A stretch of 64,000 nucleotides of DNA. It comes from Rhizobium sp. CF122 (GTDB lineage Bacteria; Pseudomonadota; Alphaproteobacteria; Rhizobiales; Rhizobiaceae). The position numbers and the translations under genes are program-made. The notes under the pieces are model-generated. The model did no database searches and was not told the origin of the DNA. It saw only the letters and a program-made list of their open reading frames with translations. The stretch lies in the NCBI RefSeq assembly GCF_000282035.1, contig NZ_AKKA01000023.1, positions 1 through 64,000 of the forward strand. The letters run 5' to 3'. Positions 16,829 to 27,821 of the stretch are shown here, piece by piece. Positions within the stretch are counted from its first letter, which is position 1, and each line of letters begins with the position of its first letter.

Positions 16829-17797
16829 CTATGGAACAAGAATCAGGCTGCCTGCGGCACGCCCTTCTTCGAGGAATTGCTGGGCTTCTGCTGCCTCCTC
16901 CAGAGCGTATTTGCGGGCGATCGTTGCGGTGATGCCGGAGGCCAGCATTTTGACCACTGCTTCGGCTGCGCTCAGATAGTCCGCAGTATCCGTGATGTAG
17001 GCCATGATGCTTGGATGCGTCAGCCATTTCCCGGGGCGAAGCTCGTCGACCGAGACAGGCGGGATCGGCCCGCCGGCCTGCCCAATCGTTGCGACGACCC
17101 CGAAGGGACGGACGGATTGGATGGATTTTACGAGCATGCCGGCGCCGATGCCGTCATAGGCAACATCGACCCCGCGATTGCCGGTCAGCGCCTTCGCGGT
17201 GGCGACGACATCCGCGTCGCGGCCGACGATCACGTGATCGGCGCCATAGCCACGGGCGAGATCAGCCTTTTCCTCCGAGCTTACGGTTGCGATCACCGTT
17301 GCGCCGAGGTGCTTGGCCCATCGCACGAGAATACTTCCAAGCCCGCCGGCGGCGGCATGGACAAGCACGGTGGTTCCCGGCTTGACGCGGTAGGTCTTCG
17401 TCAACAGCATATAGGCCGTCAGTCCCTTCAGCATGGATGCGGCTGCGACGTTCGAAGGCACGCTATCGGGCAGGCGAACGGCGCGGGCTGCCGGCAAGAG
17501 CCGTGTTGCGGCATAGGCGCCGACAGGCGCGCCGGCATAGGTGATGCGATCGCCGGGCTCTAGATCCGTGACTAGGCTCCCAACAGCCTCCACGGTGCCG
17601 GCGCCTTCGACGCCGAGCACGGCGGGATAGGCCGGCAAAGCGTAGAGCCCGCGCCGGTGGTAGATATCGAGGAAATTCATCCCGATCGCGTTGTGGCGTA
17701 TCCGGATCTCGGTTGCGCCGGGTTCTTGCGGCGCTTGTTCCGAAACCTGCAATTGCTCGATGCCACCCGGCGCGAGAAGTGTAACGACCTTGTCCAT
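16829..17797 (-). CDS. qor: NADPH:quinone oxidoreductase, zinc-free MDR family
   Basis: The 322-residue protein matches Qor: RIRHNAIGMNFLDIYHRRGLY, LPAYPAVLGVEGAGTVEAVG, PGDRITYAG, and the NADPH loop VHAAAGGLGSILVRWAKHLGA. The zinc ligands of alcohol dehydrogenases are absent. It reduces quinones or reactive carbonyls in the cytoplasm. The start at 17797 (MDKVVTLLAPGG) fits the family; the frame extends 14 codons further but without a ribosome site. A LysR gene is divergent 97 bases away and is the likely regulator. Confidence 0.9.
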   Translation of the reverse strand: MDKVVTLLAPGGIEQLQVSEQAPQEPGATEIRIRHNAIGMNFLDIYHRRGLYALPAYPAVLGVEGAGTVEAVGSLVTDLEPGDRITYAGAPVGAYAATRLLPAARAVRLPDSVPSNVAAASMLKGLTAYMLLTKTYRVKPGTTVLVHAAAGGLGSILVRWAKHLGATVIATVSSEEKADLARGYGADHVIVGRDADVVATAKALTGNRGVDVAYDGIGAGMLVKSIQSVRPFGVVATIGQAGGPIPPVSVDELRPGKWLTHPSIMAYITDTADYLSAAEAVVKMLASGITATIARKYALEEAAEAQQFLEEGRAAGSLILVP

Positions 17798-17856
17798 GAA
17801 AAGTGCACTCCGATTGCTGTTGCAGTCAGCATCGCGCATGGCATAATGATCGAAAA

Positions 17857-17884
17857 TTCCCTATTATTTATCATTGAATGGGAA
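17857..17884. promoter_or_regulatory. Candidate LysR operator between qor and its divergent regulator
   Basis: An inverted TTCCC (17857-17861) / GGGAA (17880-17884) pair flanks an AT-rich 18-base centre in the 97-base divergent spacer, ending about ten bases before the LysR start. The layout suits a LysR site that also represses its own gene. The arms are short, so this is suggestive only. Confidence 0.35.
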
Positions 17885-17894
17885 AAAATGAACA

Positions 17895-18746
17895 ATGATC
17901 GATTGGGAAAGCCTTCGCTACTTTGCGGCTTTGGCTCGCGCCGGAACCTTGCTTGGGGCCGCTCGCGCCCTTGGAGTGGAGCATGCGACGGTTGCCCGCC
18001 GGGTTGCCGGGCTCGAGGAACAGATGGGTGTGAAGCTGGTGGATCGGCGTGGCCGCCGCATCGTGCTGACGCCGGAGGGTGAGCGGATCGCGGGAATGGC
18101 GGAGCGTATGGGGCAGGAGGCGCTTGCCATCGAACGGCTAGGGCTTGCGGCCGGCGCAACGCTTGCCGGCGAGGTCCGGATCAGCGCGCCACCGACACTC
18201 GCCGCCGCAATGATGCCGGCAACGCTTGTTGCTTTGCGAGGCCGCCACCCCGATATCGGCATCACTATCGTTGGCGAGACGCGCTACGCCTCGCTCGACA
18301 GGCGGGAGGCGGACATTGCGGTTCGCATGACGAAGCCGGAGCAGGGCAACTTCGTCATCAGCAAGCTTGGAGATGTCGCCTTCGGCTTTTATGCCACGGC
18401 TACCTATCTGGCGGCGACGCCGAAGGAGCAGAGAACCTTCATCGCCTATGACGAAACGATGGCGAGCGCGCCGCAATCGATGCGGCTTGCCGAGGCGACT
18501 GAGGGGAGGAAGGTGACGCTCAGGGCAACGACGCTGGAATTCCAGCTGGCGGCGGCGCGCGCCGGCGGCGGCATCGCCATGCTGCCGAATTTCATGCTGG
18601 CCGAGCTTGACGACTTGGTCGAGGCGATCCCTCAGCGGCAGCCGCTGACGCGTGAACTCTGGCTGGTCGTGCATGCCGACATCCGTAATGTGCCGATCAT
18701 CCGGGTTGTCATGGACGCGCTGAAGTCGATTGCGTGGTCGAAATAG
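17895..18746 (+). CDS. LysR-family transcriptional regulator (divergent to qor)
   Basis: The 283-residue protein has an N-terminal winged HTH (DWESLRYFAALARAGTLLGAARALGVEHATVARRVAGLEEQMG) and a LysR substrate domain from about residue 85. It is divergent from the quinone reductase gene, the usual sign that it controls that gene and itself. The co-inducer is unknown, perhaps a quinone or electrophile. The ATG at 17895 starts directly before the HTH with GGGAAAA upstream. Confidence 0.92.
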   Translation: MIDWESLRYFAALARAGTLLGAARALGVEHATVARRVAGLEEQMGVKLVDRRGRRIVLTPEGERIAGMAERMGQEALAIERLGLAAGATLAGEVRISAPPTLAAAMMPATLVALRGRHPDIGITIVGETRYASLDRREADIAVRMTKPEQGNFVISKLGDVAFGFYATATYLAATPKEQRTFIAYDETMASAPQSMRLAEATEGRKVTLRATTLEFQLAAARAGGGIAMLPNFMLAELDDLVEAIPQRQPLTRELWLVVHADIRNVPIIRVVMDALKSIAWSK

Positions 18747-18758
18747 CGGCCGCCAGCA

Positions 18759-19436
18759 TTATCGTGGACGATAGCGCAGGTAGACGACGTCGCCTTGGAG
18801 TTGCTCGACCGAAACAAGCTGCAGGCTCGTTACCGGCACGGCGGCGCGGTCGAAGGTCATCGGCATGTTCACGCTGCCGTCGGCAACAGGCAGGATCAGC
18901 AGGCTGATCTCGTCGATGAGCCCTGCGGACAGGAAGCTGCCGTTGATACCGCCACCGCCTTCGAGCAAGAGCCGGTCAATGCCGAAGTCGGCACGGATGC
19001 GTTCGAGCGCCAGAGCAAGATCGATCTCATGCCGACCGGCAAAGAGATAGGAGATACCGTCGCGGCGCAGTTCCGCCAGATGGTTGTCCGGCACCGTCTC
19101 CGGCAGGATCATCACGATCGGATCGCCGTCGATCGTGTCGATGTTCATATGCAGCCTGGCACCCTGATCGACGGCAATGGCGTAGGGACCTTTTCCAGCC
19201 CCTGGTGCTTTCCAGGTCGTGCGAGGGAAAACCTCGCCAGCTTCAACAGGGCGGGGATCGCCTTCCGCGAATTCGGCCATGGTCACGCGTCCGACGATCC
19301 AGGCATCACCTCTCATCTGCTGGTGCAGGCGTTCATAGATCGCTGTGAAGGCGGCAGTCATCTCCTTCGGCCATTGCGACGTCACGATCCGGCCGTCGAT
19401 GCTCGATCCCATATGCAGGATGACGTAAGGCTTCAC
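18759..19436 (-). CDS. RibD C-terminal/dihydrofolate-reductase-like oxidoreductase
   Basis: A 225-residue protein starting with GTG (GGAGG five bases upstream) and reading KPYVILHMGSSIDGRIVTSQWP, then DAWIVGRVTMAEFAEG and DRLLLEGGGGINGSFLSAGLIDEISLLILPV. This is the RibD_C fold with an NADPH-binding GGGGINGSFL loop, but no deaminase domain, so it is not the riboflavin enzyme itself. It is the last gene of the cupin-AKR-SDR operon, all of which are predicted reductases or redox-linked proteins. Substrate unknown. Confidence 0.85.
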   Translation of the reverse strand: MKPYVILHMGSSIDGRIVTSQWPKEMTAAFTAIYERLHQQMRGDAWIVGRVTMAEFAEGDPRPVEAGEVFPRTTWKAPGAGKGPYAIAVDQGARLHMNIDTIDGDPIVMILPETVPDNHLAELRRDGISYLFAGRHEIDLALALERIRADFGIDRLLLEGGGGINGSFLSAGLIDEISLLILPVADGSVNMPMTFDRAAVPVTSLQLVSVEQLQGDVVYLRYRPR

Positions 19437-19493
19437 GTGGTCCTCCGATCCCGGTAGGTGGCGAAAGGCGGCCGGAGCCGGTCGCCCTCGATG

Positions 19494-20207
19494 TCAATAT
19501 TCCTGCTTTGTCGGCCTGAACAGGATTTCGTTCACGTCGACGTCCTCCGGCTGGCTCATTGCGAAGGCCACCATGCTTGCGAAGGAATCGGCGGGGACCG
19601 CCATCTCGTAGACTTTGCGCACACGCTCGGCGACGTCCGGCTCGGTGATACTATCGGGCAGCTCGGTCGCAACTGCGCCCGGCGAGATGATCGTGGTGCG
19701 GATGTTGTAGGGCTTCACCTCCTGCCGAAGCCCTTCGGAGATGACGCGCACGCCGTGCTTGGTCGCGGCATAAACGGCGCCACCCGGATTGACCTTGTGC
19801 CCGGCCACCGACGAGACGTTGATGATATGGCCGCTCTTCTGCTCCTTCATGTAGGGCAGCGCCGCGGCAATGCCGTAGAGCACGCCTTTCAGGTTGACGT
19901 CGATCGTGCGATCCCAATCCTCGTGCGGCATCAGGCCGGCGTTGTTGATGATGACATCGATGCGGCCGTGCAGCCGAACGGCATGATCGACCAGGTGCTT
20001 GACCTGATCGACCTGCGTTACGTCTGTCTCGACGACGACATCCGCGCCGAGGTCGAGTTCATCCGCGATCGCCTTCAGCCGGTCGAGACGCCGGGCGCCG
20101 AGAACGAGCTTGGCTCCGTCTCGAGCCAGGCGTCTGGCGGCAGCTTCGCCAAGGCCGCTGCTTGCACCCGTGATCACGACGACCTTATCCTTGATACCGT
20201 CAGTCAT
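19494..20207 (-). CDS. Short-chain dehydrogenase/reductase
   Basis: Classical SDR of 237 residues: cofactor loop [23 protein letters not shown], catalytic Ser in [24 protein letters not shown] with Y-x3-K, and [12 protein letters not shown]. The Arg of GARRLDR after beta-2 suggests NADP preference. Substrate not predictable; similar proteins are annotated as oxidoreductases of unknown role. A good Shine-Dalgarno (AAGGATC) precedes the ATG. Second-last gene of a four-gene operon opposite a LysR regulator. Confidence 0.92.
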   Translation of the reverse strand: MTDGIKDKVVVITGASSGLGEAAARRLARDGAKLVLGARRLDRLKAIADELDLGADVVVETDVTQVDQVKHLVDHAVRLHGRIDVIINNAGLMPHEDWDRTIDVNLKGVLYGIAAALPYMKEQKSGHIINVSSVAGHKVNPGGAVYAATKHGVRVISEGLRQEVKPYNIRTTIISPGAVATELPDSITEPDVAERVRKVYEMAVPADSFASMVAFAMSQPEDVDVNEILFRPTKQEY

Positions 20208-20238
20208 GGCAGATCCTTTCCGTCCGCTTCGCCGCCGC

Positions 20239-21637
<1,399 letters not shown>

Positions 21638-21760
21638 CTCTCATCCTTTCGTGAGTTCAGGAGGGTGGTGCTCGGCTGACGTTCGGAGGAAGATCTAGTG
21701 CGAATGCTTTCCTGCGATTAGATGGTATAAATGGCATAAGCCTATGAGTGAGATTCATGA

Positions 21761-22654
<894 letters not shown>

Positions 22655-22704
22655 GACGTGCTACGTCGGCCCGCCGTCTGCGGGCGGCCTGTCGCCGCGG
22701 AACC

Positions 22705-24012
22705 TCAGATCGCACTCTTGGCCGCAACGCCCGCCACGTAAGTCTCGACGATCGCGCGGTCGTCGCCCATGGTTTGCAGCAGGAACAGTTCTTCCGGCAG
22801 CGTCTTCACGACCTCCATCTTCAGCGCCATGGCAGGCGTTGCGGCGGCGTTGAGGACAACGATATCGGCGTCCGAGCCGACATCAAGCGTACCGATCCGA
22901 TCGGCGAGCGAGAGCGACCGGGCGTTGCCGAGCGTCATGTGGTAGTAGCTTTCCAGTGGGTTCAGGCGCTCGCCAAGCAGCTGCTGGATCTTGTAGGCCT
23001 CGTCCATCGTGCGCAGCATGGAATAGCTTGAGCCGCCGCCGATATCGGTGGCGACGCCGATGCGTACCGGTTTTTCGCGGCGGGCGAGCGCCTTCAGCGG
23101 GAACAGGCCGGAGCCGAGGAAGAGGTTCGAGGTCGGGCAATGGACCGCGACCGAGCCTGCCTCGCTCATTGCATCCGCCTCGCGATCCGAGAGATGGATG
23201 CAGTGGCCGAAGAGCGTCTTGTCGCCGAGCAGGCCGTAGCGTGCGTAAATATCGGTGTAGTCGATCGCCTCGGGATAAAGCTCGCAGGTGAATTTGATTT
23301 CGTCGTGGTTTTCCGACAGATGCGTCTGGATGTGCAGGTCGGGAAATTCGCGGGCAAGCGCCTGCGTGGCCTCCATCTGCGCCGGCGTCGAGGTAATCGC
23401 GAAGCGCGGGGTGATCGCGACGTGGTTGCGACCCTTGCGGTGCCATTGCGCGATAATCTGGCGGGTTTCGTCGTAGCCCATCTGAGGCGTATCGAGCAGG
23501 CCCTGCGGGGCGTTGCGGTCCATCATCACCTTGCCGCCGACCATGCGCATGTTGCGCCTCAACGCCTCAGCGAAGAAGGCATCGGCTGAGGTCTTGTGGA
23601 CGGAACAATAGGCGACCGCCGTCGTCGTCCCGTGACGCACGAGCTCGTCGTAGAAATGCGTGGCGATACGTGCGGCATGGGCGCTTTCGACGAAGCGGCA
23701 TTCCTCCGGGAAGGTATAGGTATTCAGCCATTCCAGCAGGTTTGCAGCATAAGAGGCGATCACCTGCATTTGCGGGAAATGCAGGTGCATGTCGATGAAG
23801 CCCGGCATGATCAGATGCGGACGATGATCGACGGTCACGGCATTAGCGGGGGCTTGCGCGCTCACCGTGTCATAGGCGCCGCAGGCGACGATCAGACCGT
23901 CCTTGATCAAGAGGGCACCGTCGCTTTCGTAGAAGTAGCTTCCGCTATCGCCAAGGTCTTGCGGGGCACGCAGGAAGGAGAGGAGGCGGCCGCGGAGAAG
24001 GGTGTGTGTCAT
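22705..24012 (-). CDS. guaD: Guanine deaminase
   Basis: Hydrolyses guanine to xanthine and ammonia, feeding XdhAB. The 435-residue amidohydrolase has all metal-site blocks: MPGFIDMHLHFPQM, HIQTHLSENHDEI, LFGHCIHLSDREADAM and GVATDIGGGSSYSM, plus the guanine-deaminase-specific LEWLNTYTFPEECRF and HCPTSNLFLGSGLFPL. The ATG at 24012 gives the standard length; the open frame continues upstream only as an overlap with the lipoprotein gene. It is the last gene after puuD and a lipoprotein gene with a 41-base gap. Confidence 0.95.
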   Translation of the reverse strand: MTHTLLRGRLLSFLRAPQDLGDSGSYFYESDGALLIKDGLIVACGAYDTVSAQAPANAVTVDHRPHLIMPGFIDMHLHFPQMQVIASYAANLLEWLNTYTFPEECRFVESAHAARIATHFYDELVRHGTTTAVAYCSVHKTSADAFFAEALRRNMRMVGGKVMMDRNAPQGLLDTPQMGYDETRQIIAQWHRKGRNHVAITPRFAITSTPAQMEATQALAREFPDLHIQTHLSENHDEIKFTCELYPEAIDYTDIYARYGLLGDKTLFGHCIHLSDREADAMSEAGSVAVHCPTSNLFLGSGLFPLKALARREKPVRIGVATDIGGGSSYSMLRTMDEAYKIQQLLGERLNPLESYYHMTLGNARSLSLADRIGTLDVGSDADIVVLNAAATPAMALKMEVVKTLPEELFLLQTMGDDRAIVETYVAGVAAKSAI

Positions 24013-24053
24013 GGCTTTCTGCCTCTCGATTGTCTTGTTGCGCGGCTTTCGCG

Positions 24054-24479
24054 TCAGGGCGCCGGCTGGGCGGCGATGGACGCCGGCGTGGCGGCGCAGC
24101 CGTACATGGTCTTGTCTGCGAACACCAGAACCGCGTTCATCGCGTAGTGGCGATCGGACATGCCGTCTGAGCAATCCCCTTTGGTCAGCGTCAGCTTGAA
24201 CGGTGTCGGTCCATCGGCGACTGTCCACGTGGCACGATCGTTCTCGATGACTGGACCAGGGTTGGCGCTCTTGACGTCCTCGACGCCCGGACGGCTGAAC
24301 GTGAGACCGTCGGCACGGATTTTGATCGCCCAGAAGGGTTCGGTACCAAGCGCGTTGAGGTCACCGGCGAAATCGCCTGCTGTCGGGCTGCTTGCCGTCG
24401 CCGTTGCATCCGCACCGCTCTGGCCGCAACCGGTCAGAGCGGAGGCGAGGAGCATGACGCGAAGGGCGGCTGACATCAT
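24054..24479 (-). CDS. COG3650-like lipoprotein between puuD and guaD
   Basis: The 141-residue protein begins with a lipoprotein signal, lipobox L-T-G-C at residues 15-18, so it should be lipidated and held in the periplasm. The mature part has ALGTEPFWAIKIRADGLTFSRPG and KGDCSDGMSDRHYAMNAVLVF...YGCA, features of the COG3650 family of small membrane-anchored proteins with two conserved Cys. It starts inside the puuD stop (ATGA), so it is made with the urate hydroxylase. Its role there is unknown. Confidence 0.82.
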   Translation of the reverse strand: MMSAALRVMLLASALTGCGQSGADATATASSPTAGDFAGDLNALGTEPFWAIKIRADGLTFSRPGVEDVKSANPGPVIENDRATWTVADGPTPFKLTLTKGDCSDGMSDRHYAMNAVLVFADKTMYGCAATPASIAAQPAP

Positions 24480-25714
24480 TCCTGCTTGCCTTCGACTGCG
24501 CTTTCGAACCAGGCGACGAGCAGCTTGCGCTCGTCCGGGGTGATATCGGTCACGTTGCCGGGCGGCATGGCGTGGCTGCGGCCCGCCTGTATATAGATCT
24601 CCCGGGCGTGAGCGGCAATTTCCGCATCGGTTTCGAGGATGACGTTGTTCGGCGGACGGGCCAGTCCTTCATAGACCGGTTCGGCGGCATGGCACATGGA
24701 ACAGCGCGTACCGACGAGCTGCTTGACCGCGGGGAAATGTGCATCGCCAGCGAATTGCTGGAAAGCGGGAGCGACGGCCTGCGCATCCTTCTCTCCGGTC
24801 AGCACCTTTGGCACGGTCGACAGCCACATGATCAGGATGAAAAGGATGACGGTGACGATCCAGGTCCAGGTCGGCCGTCCCTTGCGCGCATGCGTCGTGT
24901 TGAACCAATGACGGATGGTGACGCCCATCAGGAAGACGAGGGCGGCGATCACCCAGTTGTAGGCGGTGCCGAAGGCCAGAGGATAGTGGTTCGACAGCAT
25001 GAAGAAGATGACGGGCAGCGTCAGGTAGTTGTTGTGGAGCGAGCGCTGCTTGGCAATCGCGCCATACTTCGCATCGGGCGTGCGCCCGGCAATCAGGTCG
25101 GCAACGACGATCTTCTGGTTCGGGATGATGATCATGAAGACGTTGGCCGACATGATCGTTGCCGTGAAGGCGCCTAGATGCAGGAAGGCGGCGCGGCCGG
25201 TGAAGAGCTGCGTATAGCCCCAGCCCATGAAGACGATCACGGCGTAGAGCACGACCATCAGGCCCCAGGTGTTCTTGCCGAGCGGCGACTTGCACAGCCG
25301 GTCGTAAACGATCCAGCCGACGGCCAACGAGGCGAGCGAGATCAGGATCGCCACCGGCGCGCTGATGTCGAGCACATGGCGGTCGATGAGGAAGAGGTCG
25401 GCGCCGCCGTAGTAGACGATGCAGAGCATCAGGAAGCCGGAGAGCCAGGTGAAATAGCTTTCGTACTTGAACCAAGTCAGGTGCTCGGGCATCTGTGCGG
25501 GTGCCACGAGATACTTCTGGATATGATAGAAGCCGCCGCCATGGACCTGCCATTCCTCGCCATAGGCGCCGGGCGGCAAATGCGGCCGCTTCACCAGGCC
25601 GAGGTCGAGTGCAATGAAATAAAAGGACGAGCCGATCCAGGCAATCGCGGTGATGACGTGGAACCAGCGGGCGGCAAAGGCCAGCCATTCCCACGCGATG
25701 GCATATTCATACAT
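24476..25714 (-). CDS. puuD: Membrane urate hydroxylase PuuD with C-terminal cytochrome c
   Basis: Oxidises urate to 5-hydroxyisourate at the inner membrane, delivering electrons to the respiratory chain rather than making peroxide. The 412-residue protein has about eight membrane helices in residues 10-320 (WFHVITAIAWIGSSFYFIALD is diagnostic) and a C-terminal cytochrome c domain with heme motif C-S-M-C-H near residue 330 and a distal Met in HAMPPGN. The ATG at 25714 has AGGGGAA at good spacing. It leads the puuD-lipoprotein-guaD operon. Confidence 0.95.
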   Translation of the reverse strand: MYEYAIAWEWLAFAARWFHVITAIAWIGSSFYFIALDLGLVKRPHLPPGAYGEEWQVHGGGFYHIQKYLVAPAQMPEHLTWFKYESYFTWLSGFLMLCIVYYGGADLFLIDRHVLDISAPVAILISLASLAVGWIVYDRLCKSPLGKNTWGLMVVLYAVIVFMGWGYTQLFTGRAAFLHLGAFTATIMSANVFMIIIPNQKIVVADLIAGRTPDAKYGAIAKQRSLHNNYLTLPVIFFMLSNHYPLAFGTAYNWVIAALVFLMGVTIRHWFNTTHARKGRPTWTWIVTVILFILIMWLSTVPKVLTGEKDAQAVAPAFQQFAGDAHFPAVKQLVGTRCSMCHAAEPVYEGLARPPNNVILETDAEIAAHAREIYIQAGRSHAMPPGNVTDITPDERKLLVAWFESAVEGKQE

Positions 25715-26101
25715 TGAGTTCCCCTGTTCTTCCTCCGACTCGTCACATTGCAGAAAGTCGTGCCAGGAGGAAAGGGGATTGGCGATCACTCGGAGCTAAT
25801 GCCGGGAATAACGCAACGCCGATCGTGGTAACGAACTTTTGAAAAGCCCCACGGGGCAGCCTCGCATTCCCGAAGTTCAGAACCTATGGGTGAAGCCAGC
25901 CCTGTTCTTTTGATTTCATTCTCGGCCAGAGATCAAGGCGGCTTTGCCTTGTCCGAAGCATGGGAGCCGGTGATCGACAGGACGGCGCAGCTGCCTTCGC
26001 GCCCCTGTAACCGATTGCCTCGAGCCTCGCATTTGTCTTGTCTCGTCCTTCAAACGAAGAACGAAACTTAATCCCGATACGGCTGCAATACACAAACCAT
26101 A

Positions 26102-26242
26102 TCAATGCCCCTTTCGAGGCTGCTGGTCTTGCGTGTATCGCCACGCAATCAGATTCTCTGCCCGAAGTTGATGTTCCCTGGCATGCAGCAAGGGCGGCGT
26201 AAAAACACCACGCACTAAGCCAACATATCGACGTTTTTTCAT
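26102..26242 (-). CDS. Candidate small ORF with A6 tract; possible frameshifted lipoprotein
   Basis: The frame starts at ATG with GGGAGAG about six bases upstream and encodes 46 residues (MKKRRYVGLVRGVFTPP...). Right after the ATG is a run of six A. Adding a single A would join the start to a second frame reading MKKTSICWLSAWCFYAALAAC, a textbook lipoprotein signal with lipobox L-A-A-C. So this may be a decayed or slippage-controlled lipoprotein gene, or no gene at all. Confidence 0.25.
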   Translation of the reverse strand: MKKRRYVGLVRGVFTPPLLHAREHQLRAENLIAWRYTQDQQPRKGH

Positions 26243-26415
26243 CGGATGCTCTCCCGTGCTGGAGATGTCCGCCGGTTGCGGAGACGGCTTGCCAACGGTC
26301 GATTGGTGAGCGCCGCGAATGGTGAAACGCCTTTGAAAATGCGGTCCGTCGACGCCGCCCTGCAGCCTGCAAAGTGGCTTGAAATGTAACGGTTCGATTA
26401 CAGTTTCATTTTGAG

Positions 26416-26454
26416 GCCGCCGGAATGAGGTGGAAACCGCTTCATTCCGGCGGC
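26416..26454. repeat. Very stable 18-bp hairpin in the leader of the Cys-rich exported protein
   Basis: Thirteen perfect base pairs (26416-26428 with 26442-26454) continue with five more (two of them G-T) to an AAA loop. Neither strand has a T run after it, so it is not a standard terminator. It ends 25 bases before the ATG at 26480 and just before its ribosome site. Confidence 0.8.
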
Positions 26455-26479
26455 GCATTCATCAACGGAGAAGGTGCCA

Positions 26480-26812
26480 ATGCGCAGTATTCTTGTGTGT
26501 GTGATGATTGCATTCGCGTCCTGCGCTTACGGCCATGACGCGCCTTCGGGTTGGAGTTATGAGCCCTTCTGTTGCAATGGCGATAGCGAAACCGGGGACT
26601 GCCAGATGATCCCGCCGAAAAGCGTGGCGATTACCCCCCATGGCTATCGGGTGACGCTGCTGCCGGGCGATCACCGACTTGTCACGCATGCGCATGTCTT
26701 CCTGCTTCCCATGGGAAAGGCCATGCGTTCAGGTGACGGCGACTATCATCTCTGCCTGTTCCCGAACGAGGATACGCCGCGTTGCTTCTACGCGCCACAG
26801 ATGGGCTACTAG
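26480..26812 (+). CDS. Small exported Cys-rich protein (CCxxxxxxxDC type)
   Basis: The 110-residue protein has a signal peptide (residues 1-18, MRSILVCVMIAFASCAYG) and a mature part with five Cys at 31, 32, 41, 92 and 102, in the context GWSYEPFCCNGDSETGDC. Small periplasmic proteins with a W-x-Y...CC...DC block are common in rhizobia and have no known function; disulfide formation or metal/heme binding are guesses. GGAG precedes the ATG by about ten bases; an in-frame GTG two codons earlier is possible. Its stop overlaps the convergent LysR stop in CTAG. Confidence 0.75.
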   Translation: MRSILVCVMIAFASCAYGHDAPSGWSYEPFCCNGDSETGDCQMIPPKSVAITPHGYRVTLLPGDHRLVTHAHVFLLPMGKAMRSGDGDYHLCLFPNEDTPRCFYAPQMGY

Positions 26813-27720
26813 CTGCCCTTGATCTCAGAGACGTTCATTTCCTCGAGAATCCAGTTTCGGAATGCCTTGATCTTAGGAACGTTGCGACGGCTCTCCGGAT
26901 AGGCCAGCCAGTAGTCCCAATCGTTGTCGCTGCAGACGATTGGAAAAGGCTGGATCAGCCGACCTGCGGCAATGTCATCGCGATAGAACGCGGGCGTCAG
27001 GATCGCCACGCCTTGTCCCGCAAGAGCAGCGCTCGCCTCGAAGGACTGTGCGCCGAGCCGGCTGCGCGGCCGGCCCGCGAGGTCGGGATTGTGGACACCG
27101 GCCGCCTCGAACCATGAAGCCCACCACGAGTCGCCGGCGTCGATCAGTCGCAGTTTGAGGAGATCACTCGGCTGGCGGATGCCGCCGGCGGCGCTAGCCG
27201 CAAGTTCGGGGCTCAGCATCGGCGTGAAATCAATCGCCATCAGCCGATGCGATACAAGGCTCGGCCAGTTTCCCTTGCCGCTACGGATCGCGATGTCGGC
27301 GGACTCCCGGGCAAAATCGATCAGCGTATCTGATGTGCGCAGGCGTACGGCGGTCGCCGGATACTTGAGATGGAACGAGCCGAGGTGACGTGCCAGCCAT
27401 TGCGAGGCGAATGTCGGGGTAGAGTGAATAAGCAGCGTTTCCTCGGCAGCGCCCCGAACCGAGGCCATCGCTTCGTGCAACATGGCGAAGGCTTCGGTCA
27501 CTTTGGGTGCCAGCCGCTCGCCGGCGTCGGTCAGCCTGATGTGGCGTGGGCGCCGCATGAAGAGGGGCTCGCCGATATTCTCTTCCAGCAGCTTCACCTG
27601 GTAGCTGACGGCCGTCTGCGTCATGCCGAGCTCTTCGCCGGCCTTGGTAAAACTACCGAGCCTCGCGACCGCCTCGAAGACCCGCAGCGCGTTCAGGGGA
27701 AACTGTTTCGACAGCTTCAT
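26809..27720 (-). CDS. LysR-family regulator, GcvA-like
   Basis: The 303-residue protein has HTH FPLNALRVFEAVARLGSFTKAGEELGMTQTAVSYQVKLLEENIG and the LFMRRPRHIRLTDAGERL wing typical of the GcvA group, then a periplasmic-binding-like effector domain. The ATG at 27720 is immediately before the HTH; the frame is open 28 codons upstream. It lies between the puuD operon and xdhAB, so control of purine genes is possible, but it is not directly divergent from either; its direct neighbour is the DUF1127-like gene. Confidence 0.92.
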   Translation of the reverse strand: MKLSKQFPLNALRVFEAVARLGSFTKAGEELGMTQTAVSYQVKLLEENIGEPLFMRRPRHIRLTDAGERLAPKVTEAFAMLHEAMASVRGAAEETLLIHSTPTFASQWLARHLGSFHLKYPATAVRLRTSDTLIDFARESADIAIRSGKGNWPSLVSHRLMAIDFTPMLSPELAASAAGGIRQPSDLLKLRLIDAGDSWWASWFEAAGVHNPDLAGRPRSRLGAQSFEASAALAGQGVAILTPAFYRDDIAAGRLIQPFPIVCSDNDWDYWLAYPESRRNVPKIKAFRNWILEEMNVSEIKGS

Positions 27721-27821
27721 GGATAAGTTCTCTTTATGTGTCCAGACGATCGTTCGATTGGAATTGCAGCATTTATTGGCGCAGTCTGCAACCCAACGGA
27801 TCAAATTGTCGAGGTGATGTT

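Larger units (their letters stand above)
25715..26479. other. 765-base intergenic region upstream of puuD
   Basis: The right end of the puuD operon promoter lies here. The stretch holds a small minus-strand ORF candidate (26102-26242) and a long hairpin (26416-26454), listed separately. Other open frames lack ribosome sites or family features. I see no tRNA, IS or repeat array. Confidence 0.5.

Noticed and set aside
25884..26372. 162-codon minus-strand frame upstream of puuD
   Set aside because: No ribosome site at its own start and no family features; only its middle part matters in the frameshift observation.
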